Assembly: GCF_001870675.1 (NCBI RefSeq)
Contig: NZ_MEHT01000045.1
Coordinates: 248,001 to 312,000, forward strand
Source: Roseinatronobacter thiooxidans
GTDB lineage: Bacteria > Pseudomonadota > Alphaproteobacteria > Rhodobacterales > Rhodobacteraceae
DNA length: 64,000 nucleotides
Direction of reading: 5' to 3'
Every line of letters begins with the position of its first letter. The first letter of the stretch is position 1. Below, piece after piece: positions 57,467 to 64,000 of this stretch. The notes under the pieces were generated by a model, which saw nothing but the letters and a program-made list of their open reading frames with translations, did no database searches and was not told where the DNA came from. The position numbers were made by a program, and so were the translations under genes.

Positions 57467-58561
57467 TCAGCCCCCTTGCGCTTGCCCCCACGCCGCGCCC
57501 TGCATCTCGCGCAAGCGGCTGGCGGTGCGTTCAAACTCGAACGCGCCCGCGCCTTCCATATATAACTGCTCCGGCACCGAGGCCGCCGAGGCGATCAGCC
57601 GCACCTTGCCTTCATACAGCGCATCAATCAGGGTGACGAAGCGCTTGGCCTCATTGTAATTCGTGGCCGACAGATAAGGGATGTCATCCAGCATCAGCAC
57701 CCGCAACGCCTGCGCAATCACCAGATAATCACCCGGCCCCAGCGGCTTGCCGCACAAGTCCCAGAACCCCGCGCGCCCCACGCCATTATGCGCCTTTGGC
57801 ACCACCACCTCGCGCCCCTTTACCTGCAACCGCAATGGTGCGCCACGGTCATGGCCTGTCAATTCGTCCCACATGCGCCCCATCTCGGCGCGCGCGGCCG
57901 CATCGGCGGGGCTGAAATAGACCTGCGCGCCTGAAAGCCTGTGCTGGCGGTAATCTGTCTCGGACACCAACTGATGCACCACCATCCGCGTCTTGATCAA
58001 TTCGATAAAGGGCAGAAATAGCGCGCGGTTCAGCCCGTCCTTGTACAGATCATCCGGCACCCTGTTTGACGTGGTGACAATCGCCACACCTGCCGCCATC
58101 AGCCGCTCGAACAGCCGCCCCACGATCATCGCATCAGTAATGTCGGTGATCTGCATCTCGTCAAAGGCCAGCAATCGCAACTCGCTTGCGACTTTATCGG
58201 CAACAGGGGCCAAAGCATCCTCGACACCGCGCTGGCGCGCGGCATGCAGGCCGGAATGCACCTCTTGCATGAAAGCGTGAAAATGCACGCGCCGTTTGGG
58301 AATCTCGCCTGCATGCTCATAAAACAGGTCCATCAGCATGGATTTGCCGCGCCCGACCCCGCCCCACAGATACAAGCCCGGTGCGGGCGCAGGTTTGCTG
58401 CGCCCCAACAGCGCGCGCAGCCCGCCCGTTTTCGGCGCTGGCTGCGCCACATGGGCAAGTATCGGCGCAAACAGGGGCATGGCCGCGCGCTGCGCTGCAT
58501 CGGGGCGGATCGTGCCCGCCTCAACCATCTGGTCGTATATCTGTGTCAAATGATCTGTCAT
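57467..58561 (-). CDS. zapE: ZapE/AFG1-family cell division ATPase
   Basis: A 364-residue P-loop ATPase, the bacterial homologue of mitochondrial Lace1/AFG1, linked to Z-ring behaviour and protein quality control. Walker A is GLYLWGGVGRGKSMLMDLFYEH; Walker B is LLAFDEMQITD. SNRVPDDLYKDGLNR and YFSPADAAARAEM follow. The start is ATG 58561 (MTDHLTQIYDQM); ATG 58570 in frame adds only three residues. It is convergent with queG. Confidence 0.92.
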   Translation of the reverse strand: MTDHLTQIYDQMVEAGTIRPDAAQRAAMPLFAPILAHVAQPAPKTGGLRALLGRSKPAPAPGLYLWGGVGRGKSMLMDLFYEHAGEIPKRRVHFHAFMQEVHSGLHAARQRGVEDALAPVADKVASELRLLAFDEMQITDITDAMIVGRLFERLMAAGVAIVTTSNRVPDDLYKDGLNRALFLPFIELIKTRMVVHQLVSETDYRQHRLSGAQVYFSPADAAARAEMGRMWDELTGHDRGAPLRLQVKGREVVVPKAHNGVGRAGFWDLCGKPLGPGDYLVIAQALRVLMLDDIPYLSATNYNEAKRFVTLIDALYEGKVRLIASAASVPEQLYMEGAGAFEFERTASRLREMQGAAWGQAQGG

Positions 58562-58682
58562 GGGCCGCATCGATACGCCAAAGCCGCGACAGGTGAAAGA
58601 GGGGCTGTGATCTTGCCAGCTTCGCCTTGCACCGTTAGGGATAAAGGGAATTGCCGAACGCAAAAGCAGATGGGAGTCGCTG

Positions 58683-59528
58683 ATGGATGATCCGAAAACA
58701 CTGGTGTCAACCGACTGGCTGGGCGCACATCTCAATGACCCTGACCTGCGCATCATCGATGCCAGCTGGTATCTGCCCCAAATGGGCCGCGATGCGCGGG
58801 CGGAATATGAAACCGCGCATATTCCCGGTGCGCGATTCTTTGACATTGACGAAATCAGCGACACCCGCTCCAGCCTGCCGCATATGGCCCCCCCGATCGA
58901 GAAATTCATGTCGCGCATGCGGGCGATGGGCGTGGGCGACGGGCATCAGATTGTTGTATATGACGGCATGGGCCTGTTTTCGGCCGCGCGCGTGTGGTGG
59001 CTGTTTCGCCTGATGGGCAAAACCGATGTTGCCGTGCTGGATGGCGGTTTGCCGAAATGGCAGGCCGAGGGGCGCGCGCTGGAAGACATGCCCCCCCTGC
59101 TGCGCGAGCGCCACATTACGGTGCAACGGCAGGCGCATATGGTCAAGGATGTCAGTCAGGTGGCCGCTGCGGTCAAGCTGCGCGACTGGCAGATCGTGGA
59201 TGCCCGCGCGCCCGAGCGTTTCAGGGGCGAGGTGCCAGAGCCGCGCGAGGGGCTGCGCGCAGGCCATATGCCCGGCGCGCTGAACCTGCCCTTCACTGCC
59301 CTGCTGAACGCCGATGGCACGATGAAACGCGGCGATGCGCTGCGCGCCGCGTTCGAGGGGGCAGGCGTCGATCTGGAGCGCCAGATCATCACCACCTGCG
59401 GATCGGGCGTGACTGCGGCGGTCCTCAGCCTTGGGCTGGAGATACTGGGGCACCGCGCCCATGCGCTTTATGACGGCTCATGGTCGGAATGGGGCCAGTT
59501 CCCCGATCTGAAGGTCGAAACCGGATGA
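58683..59528 (+). CDS. sseA: 3-mercaptopyruvate sulfurtransferase
   Basis: A 281-residue tandem-rhodanese enzyme transferring sulfur from 3-mercaptopyruvate to cyanide or thiols. The N-terminal rhodanese-like domain is about 5-130 (STDWLGAHLNDPDLRIIDASWYL). The active C-terminal domain has Cys-239 in TTCGSGVTAA, the CG(S/T)GVT loop that separates mercaptopyruvate from thiosulfate sulfurtransferases. It overlaps the following acetyltransferase by four bases. Confidence 0.93.
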   Translation: MDDPKTLVSTDWLGAHLNDPDLRIIDASWYLPQMGRDARAEYETAHIPGARFFDIDEISDTRSSLPHMAPPIEKFMSRMRAMGVGDGHQIVVYDGMGLFSAARVWWLFRLMGKTDVAVLDGGLPKWQAEGRALEDMPPLLRERHITVQRQAHMVKDVSQVAAAVKLRDWQIVDARAPERFRGEVPEPREGLRAGHMPGALNLPFTALLNADGTMKRGDALRAAFEGAGVDLERQIITTCGSGVTAAVLSLGLEILGHRAHALYDGSWSEWGQFPDLKVETG

Positions 59529-60085
59529 CAACACATCACGCAGGCGACAGCGTCACCTATACTGTGACCTTTCTGGAAATGACCGAGCGGCCCCGCTATG
59601 ACTGGCCGCATACCCCGAATGGCATGACTGGCGCTTTGCTGAAGGCGGAAACGCCGCCTGTGTGGTATTTCCGCGCCCTCTATGATGCGGTCGGGCGCGA
59701 TTATGCATGGACAGACCTGCATACCAGCGAAGACAGCGAGATTGCGGACTGGCTGAAGGACAAGGATGTAGCGCTATACTCGCTGATCGATCATGGCTGG
59801 CCGCAAGGGTTCTTCCTGCTTGACTGGCGCACGCCCCGCAGTTGCGAGCTGTGCTATTTCGGGCTGGTGCCGCCCTCGGTCGGGCGCGGGCTTGGAAGCT
59901 GGATGCTGCGCACCGCCATTCTGACCGCATGGGCGCGCGAGGGGGTCGAGGTGTTGCACGTGAACACCTGCACATTGGACCATCCCCGCGCGCTGATCCA
60001 GTATCAGAAACACGGCTTCACACCCGTCCGGCAGGAACAGCGCGCGCGCGTCCTGACCCGCGCATGGACCCCGCAACCCAACTGA
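59525..60085 (+). CDS. GNAT-family N-acetyltransferase
   Basis: A 186-residue acetyltransferase. The acetyl-CoA region is around FGLVPPSVGRGLGSWMLRTAI and the late motif is VEVLHVNTCTLDHPRALIQYQKHGFTP. The start ATG is inside the sseA stop (ATGA), so the two are coupled. Its substrate is unknown; the close coupling to a sulfurtransferase may be coincidental. Confidence 0.88.
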   Translation: MTTHHAGDSVTYTVTFLEMTERPRYDWPHTPNGMTGALLKAETPPVWYFRALYDAVGRDYAWTDLHTSEDSEIADWLKDKDVALYSLIDHGWPQGFFLLDWRTPRSCELCYFGLVPPSVGRGLGSWMLRTAILTAWAREGVEVLHVNTCTLDHPRALIQYQKHGFTPVRQEQRARVLTRAWTPQPN

Positions 60086-60097
60086 AAGCCCCAGCCG

Positions 60098-61279
60098 ATG
60101 TTCGAGTCCCTGCCAACGCCCAAGCCTGATGGAATCATCGCTCTGATGCAGGCTTTCGCGCAAGACCCGCGCATGGGCAAGATTGACCTGGGCGTGGGTG
60201 TCTACCGCGACGAGGCGGGCCGCACCCCTGTCATGCGGGCCGTCAAGGCCGCAGAGCTGCGATGTGTCGAGACACAGGAAAGCAAAAGCTACCTGTCACT
60301 TGCGGGCGATCAGGCGTTTCTGGACGCGATGGGCGCGCTGCTATTGGGCGGGGCTGTACCTGCTGCGCGCGTGGCCAGTGTCGGCACGCCCGGCGGCACG
60401 TCGGCAGTGCGCCAGATTTGCGAATTGATCCGCAGCGCGCGGCCAGAGGCGGTGGTCTGGGTCAGCGCGCAGACATGGCCCAACCACGCGCCGGTCATCG
60501 CGGCGGCGGGGCTGAAGGCGCAGCCTTATCGCTATATGGACCCTGCGCGCGGCGCGCTGGATCACATGGGCCTGTTTGCCGATCTGGAGCAGGTTTGCGC
60601 AGGCGATGTGGTGCTGCTGCATGGCTGCTGCCACAACCCCACCGGCATTGATTTCAGCGCGCAGGACTGGGCCGAGATTGCAGCATTGCTGGCGCGGCGC
60701 GGGGCGGTGCCCTTTGTCGATATGGCCTATCAGGGCTTTGGCGAGGGGCTGGATGCCGATGCAGGGGGCTTGCGACATCTGGCCGCGCGCCTGCCTGAAG
60801 TGCTGGTGGCGGCAAGCTGTTCCAAGAATTTTGGGCTGTACCGCGAACGTGTGGGGCTGGCGATGGCGATTGTGCCCGAGACCGCGCGCGCGACCTTGGC
60901 CGCAGCATTGGCGGGGCTAAGCCGACAGGTTTTCGCCTTTCCCCCCGATCATGGCGGGCGGGTGGTCAGCACGATTCTGGGCGACACGGCCCTGCGCGCC
61001 ATGTGGCAGGCCGAGTTGGAAGAGATGCGCCTGCGCGTCGAAGAGAACCGCCGCGCGCTTGCATCGGCACTTCACGCCAAGACAGGCAGCGACAGGTTCG
61101 ACATGATCGCACAGCAACGCGGGATGTTTTCGCTTTTGCCACTCTCGCCCGATCAGGTGGCGCAGCTGCACGCCGATCACGGCATTTACATGATGGGCGA
61201 CGGGCGCGCGAATATGGCAGGGTTGAATGCCTATAGCGTGCCGGTTTGCGCGCAAGCCATCGCAAGCGTGCTGCGCTAG
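60098..61279 (+). CDS. Aromatic/aspartate aminotransferase (class I)
   Basis: A 393-residue PLP aminotransferase of the TyrB/AspC type. The N-terminal FESLPTPKPDGIIALMQAF and DLGVGVYRDEAG match. The substrate-binding LHGCCHNPTGID contains the Asn/Pro pair, and the PLP lysine is Lys-243 in ASCSKNFGLYRERVG. Aromatic or aspartate amino donors are both possible. It follows the GNAT gene after 12 bases. Confidence 0.93.
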   Translation: MFESLPTPKPDGIIALMQAFAQDPRMGKIDLGVGVYRDEAGRTPVMRAVKAAELRCVETQESKSYLSLAGDQAFLDAMGALLLGGAVPAARVASVGTPGGTSAVRQICELIRSARPEAVVWVSAQTWPNHAPVIAAAGLKAQPYRYMDPARGALDHMGLFADLEQVCAGDVVLLHGCCHNPTGIDFSAQDWAEIAALLARRGAVPFVDMAYQGFGEGLDADAGGLRHLAARLPEVLVAASCSKNFGLYRERVGLAMAIVPETARATLAAALAGLSRQVFAFPPDHGGRVVSTILGDTALRAMWQAELEEMRLRVEENRRALASALHAKTGSDRFDMIAQQRGMFSLLPLSPDQVAQLHADHGIYMMGDGRANMAGLNAYSVPVCAQAIASVLR

Positions 61280-61288
61280 GGGAAAGAC

Positions 61289-61305
61289 GCGGGGCTCTGC
61301 CCCGC
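61289..61305. terminator. Hairpin between aminotransferase and xseA
   Basis: GCGGGGC (61289-61295) and GCCCCGC (61299-61305) form a perfect 7-bp stem with a TCT loop, directly followed by the dispersed repeat. It may terminate both convergent genes. There is no T-run. Confidence 0.5.
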
Positions 61306-61311
61306 ACCCCG

Positions 61312-61333
61312 GAGTATTTGGCGCAAGAAAATG
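61312..61333 (+). repeat. 22-nt dispersed intergenic repeat, copy 2
   Basis: It begins GAGTATTTGGCGC and ends AAGAAAATG, 21 of 22 identical to the complement of 10071-10092. It lies between a GC hairpin and the xseA stop codon. Confidence 0.6.
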
Positions 61334-61334
61334 A

Positions 61335-62747
61335 TCAGAACAAACTGCCCTGCTGGGGTGGCGGCGGGGTTTTGGGCTTTGGGGCTTTGGCGGATTTTTG
61401 TGGCAGGGCCACAAGGTGGCCATCGGCAAATTCAATCTCCAGCATGGGCGCTTTCGCAGCCGCCCCTGCCGAGGTGAGAAGCGCGCCATCCGCATCGCGC
61501 ACCACAGCATAGCCGCGCTGCAATGTGGCCGGATAGCCGAGCGACTGGCGCAGGCGTTCCAATGCGGCCAGACGGGTGGCGTGTTGATCGAGAGAGGCTG
61601 TGAGCGCGCGGGTGGCGCGGGTGGCGCGATCCTCCAGCCGGTCGCGGGATTTGTCGATCTGGAAGCGGATCGTATTGGCGCGCAGCCCCGCCACAGTGCT
61701 GCGCAAGTCCTGCGTTTTGGTGGCAATCAGCGCACGCAGGGAGCCGGGGAAGCGTTCGGCCCATTGGTCAAAGCGCTGGGTGGCGGGGGCAAGCAGCGCC
61801 TCGGCGCGGGGCAGCGCACGCGCCAGATCACTCAGCCGTTGGCGGCGCTGGCTGACCGCCTGCCCGCCCGCGCGGATCAGACGCGCATCCAGCCCAGCAA
61901 GGCTGGCGGCCAGATCGGAATGCACAGGCACGGCAATTTCCGCCGCCGCTGTCGGTGTGGGCGCGCGCTGGTCAGAGGCGAAGTCGATCAGCGTCGTATC
62001 CGTCTCATGGCCCACGGCGGAAATCAGCGGGATGGCACTGGCGGCGACGGCGCGAATGACGATTTCTTCATTGAAGCCCCAGAGGTCTTCGATCGAGCCG
62101 CCCCCGCGCGCCACGATGATGACATCGGGGCGCGGGAGCGCCCCGCCTTCGGGCAAGGCATTGAAGCCCGCAATCGCGCGCGCTACCTCGGATGCGCAAG
62201 CCTGACCCTGCACTGCCACCGGCCAGAGCAGCACATGCACCCCGAAGCGGTCATGCAGCCGGTGCAGGATATCGCGAATCACGGCCCCTTGCGGCGAGGT
62301 GACAACCCCCACCACGCGCGGCAGATAGGGCAGGCGTTTCTTGCGCTCTGGCGCGAAGAGCCCCTCAGCGGCAAGTTGCGCCTTGCGTTTCTCCAGCATC
62401 GCCATCAGCGCGCCTGCGCCTGCGGGTTCCACGCTTTCAACCTGGAGCTGGTATTTGGATTGCGGCGCGAAGCTGGTCAGGCGGCCCGTGGCGATCACCT
62501 CCATCCCCTCTTCGGGGCGCACCTCCATCCGCGCGACCTGGCCTTTCCAGCTGACGCTGGCAATGACCGCGCGATCATCCTTGAGGTCGAAATACATATG
62601 CCCTGTGCGCGCCACCACCACGCGCCCCACCTCGCCGCGCACGCGCACGCGCCCGAATTCCCCTTCCAGCACACGTTTGACCGCCCCCGATATCTCGGAG
62701 ACTGAAAACTCGGGGGTGTTGCTGGCGGGTTCGTCGATCAGGTCCAT
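61335..62747 (-). CDS. xseA: Exodeoxyribonuclease VII large subunit
   Basis: A 470-residue single-strand exonuclease subunit. The N-terminal OB fold is SVSEISGAVKRVLEGEFGRVRVRGEV; the family region includes PDVIIVARGGGSIEDLWGFNEE and AIPLISAVGHETDTTLIDFASD with the catalytic Asp. The later part is helical. It ends in a Pro/Lys/Gln tail (GSLF). The start is ATG 62747. The small subunit xseB is elsewhere. It is divergent from purD. Confidence 0.95.
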   Translation of the reverse strand: MDLIDEPASNTPEFSVSEISGAVKRVLEGEFGRVRVRGEVGRVVVARTGHMYFDLKDDRAVIASVSWKGQVARMEVRPEEGMEVIATGRLTSFAPQSKYQLQVESVEPAGAGALMAMLEKRKAQLAAEGLFAPERKKRLPYLPRVVGVVTSPQGAVIRDILHRLHDRFGVHVLLWPVAVQGQACASEVARAIAGFNALPEGGALPRPDVIIVARGGGSIEDLWGFNEEIVIRAVAASAIPLISAVGHETDTTLIDFASDQRAPTPTAAAEIAVPVHSDLAASLAGLDARLIRAGGQAVSQRRQRLSDLARALPRAEALLAPATQRFDQWAERFPGSLRALIATKTQDLRSTVAGLRANTIRFQIDKSRDRLEDRATRATRALTASLDQHATRLAALERLRQSLGYPATLQRGYAVVRDADGALLTSAGAAAKAPMLEIEFADGHLVALPQKSAKAPKPKTPPPPQQGSLF

Positions 62748-62821
62748 GCTGTGCCTTTGCTTGTCACGGGCGCAAACCCACCCTAGAACGCAAGCGCAAG
62801 GGTGCCAAGAGAGGGCGGGCA

Positions 62822-64000
62822 ATGAATATTCTGGTTCTGGGCAGTGGCGGGCGTGAACATGCGCTGGCTTGGGCAATTCTGCAAAACCCGAAATGCGACC
62901 GGCTGATCTGCGCGCCGGGCAATGCGGGCATGGGCTTGATTGCCGAATGCGCGGATCTGGATATTTGCGATGGCGGCGCGGTGGTGACGTTTTGCGAAGA
63001 AAATGCGATCGATTTTGTGGTGATCGGCCCCGAAGCCCCTTTGGCGACCGGTGTGGCGGACAGGTTGCGCGCGGTGGGCATCGCATGCTTTGGCCCGTCA
63101 GCCGCCGCGGCACGGCTGGAGGCCTCGAAGGCCTTCACCAAGGAAATCTGCGCCGCGGTCGATGCGCCCACTGCGGGCTATGCCCATTTCACCCAAGCAG
63201 CCCCAGCGCGCGCCCATATTCGGGCAACCGGCGCGCCGATCGTTGTCAAGGCCGATGGTCTGGCCGCTGGCAAGGGCGTGATCGTCGCCATGACCGAGGC
63301 CGAGGCGCTGGAGGCGGTTGATACCATGTTTGGCGGCGAATTCGGGGCCGCTGGCGCGGAAGTGGTCATCGAGGAATTCATGGAGGGGGAGGAGGCCAGT
63401 TTCTTCGTGCTGGTGGATGGCGAGGTCTGCCTGCCCATTGGCACCGCCCAGGACCACAAGCGCGTGGGCGACGGCGATACCGGCCCCAATACCGGCGGCA
63501 TGGGCGCCTATTCGCCCGCGCCGGTTCTGACCGATGCGATTGCGCAGACAGCGCTGGACCAGATCATCCGCCCCACCATGGCCGAAATGGCACGGCGCGG
63601 CATGCCGTATCAGGGGGTGCTGTATGCGGGGCTGATGATCAAGGACGGGCAGCCGCGATTGGTGGAATACAATGCCCGCTTCGGTGACCCTGAAGCGCAG
63701 GTGCTGATGATGCGGCTGGGCGCGCAGGCGCTGGACCTGATGCTGGCCTGCGCCGAGGGGCGGCTGGACGAGATGCATGTCAACTGGGCCGAGGATCATG
63801 CGCTGACAGTGGTGATGGCCGCACAGGGCTATCCGGGGGATTATGCCAAGGGCAGCGAGGTGCGCGGGCTGGAAGGCTGCGCTGCGGATAGCGCGCATAT
63901 GGTGTTCCATGCAGGCACGCGGGCCGAGGGCGGGCGGGTGCTGGCCAATGGCGGGCGGGTGCTGAATGTGACCGCGCGGGGGGCCAGCCTGGCCGAGGCG
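62822..64000 (+). CDS. purD: Phosphoribosylamine-glycine ligase, 3' end cut by window
   Basis: The first 393 codons of an ATP-grasp ligase in purine synthesis. MNILVLGSGGREHALAWAI is the N-terminal domain start; GPEAPLATGVADRLRAVGI leads to the ATP-grasp part with PIVVKADGLAAGKGVIVA and GDGDTGPNTGGMGAYSPAP. The N-terminal and ATP-grasp domains are present, while the very C-terminus lies beyond base 64000. No frameshift is seen. The start is ATG 62822. Confidence 0.95.
   Translation, partial: MNILVLGSGGREHALAWAILQNPKCDRLICAPGNAGMGLIAECADLDICDGGAVVTFCEENAIDFVVIGPEAPLATGVADRLRAVGIACFGPSAAAARLEASKAFTKEICAAVDAPTAGYAHFTQAAPARAHIRATGAPIVVKADGLAAGKGVIVAMTEAEALEAVDTMFGGEFGAAGAEVVIEEFMEGEEASFFVLVDGEVCLPIGTAQDHKRVGDGDTGPNTGGMGAYSPAPVLTDAIAQTALDQIIRPTMAEMARRGMPYQGVLYAGLMIKDGQPRLVEYNARFGDPEAQVLMMRLGAQALDLMLACAEGRLDEMHVNWAEDHALTVVMAAQGYPGDYAKGSEVRGLEGCAADSAHMVFHAGTRAEGGRVLANGGRVLNVTARGASLAEA

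Noticed and set aside
61354-61384. Four G-runs near the xseA 3' end
   Set aside because: The loops are up to seven bases and the sequence is explained by Pro/Lys codons of the xseA tail; there are no pairing arms as at 12.6 and 47.5 kb.
61398-62705. 435-codon open frame on the plus strand
   Set aside because: Antisense to xseA; the His/Gln/Arg-rich composition is that of a shadow frame.

Overview
This 64-kb window is chromosomal DNA from an alphaproteobacterium of the Rhodobacterales (Rhodobacteraceae / Roseobacter group). The case rests on GC-rich, tightly packed genes with 1- and 4-base start/stop overlaps, the ctaC-ctaB-small ORF-ctaG-ctaE-surf1 cytochrome oxidase cluster, phosphatidylcholine synthase, DUF1127 and DUF2007 proteins, and a Tad pilus locus of alphaproteobacterial (cpa) type. 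The species cannot be named from sequence alone. I see no prophage, IS element, CRISPR array, rRNA or tRNA. Both ends cut genes.

Layout. 1-2.9 kb (minus): DUF2007 - N6-adenine methyltransferase - nth - PfkB sugar/adenosine kinase - truncated exported protein. 3-8.3 kb: polyprenyl diphosphate synthase (+), then ispE, an exported TPR protein and ETF-ubiquinone oxidoreductase (-). 8.5-11.2 kb (+): greA with an intrinsic terminator in its leader, an unknown membrane protein, azlCD. 11.2-20.2 kb (-): FAD-linked oxidase, GNAT, M16 peptidase, thrC, and the aa3 oxidase biogenesis set. 20.4-27.3 kb (+): tldD, dprA, topA, scoAB. 27.3-28.2 kb (-): lytic transglycosylase. 28.5-40.4 kb (+): flp pilin, cpaB, cpaC, OmpA-like lipoprotein, cpaE, cpaF, tadB, tadC, two TPR lipoproteins, prepilin peptidase, and an uncharacterised AAA+ ATPase. 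40.4-43.3 kb: Lrp/AsnC regulator, trxB, Nudix hydrolase, secreted hydrolase. 43.3-45.5 kb (-): ruvCAB. 45.7-50.5 kb: DUF1127, unknown membrane protein, prmA, msrA, priA. 50.6-64 kb: transaldolase-like aldolase, DUF484, xerC, pcs, 3-hydroxyacyl-CoA dehydrogenase, mtgA, GST, queG, zapE, sseA, GNAT, aminotransferase, xseA and purD (cut by the window end).

The genes are mostly housekeeping: DNA repair and recombination (nth, dprA, topA, ruvCAB, priA, xerC, xseA), respiration (cta genes, ETF-QO), isoprenoid and quinone supply (ispE, polyprenyl synthase), protein and RNA modification. The one accessory-type system is the Tad pilus locus. It has a divergent pilin processing site, a CpaE with no P-loop lysines, an OmpA-like lipoprotein but no recognisable CpaD, no TadE/F/G minor pilins, and a flanking unassigned AAA+ ATPase.

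The most unusual non-coding structures are two long hairpins (near 12.6 and 47.5 kb) whose loops each carry four G-runs separated by single bases. Each overlaps the stop codon of a minus-strand gene. A greA leader terminator, a 21-bp-phased direct repeat in front of the Lrp/AsnC gene, and a 22-nt dispersed intergenic repeat (10.1 and 61.3 kb) are also worth attention.
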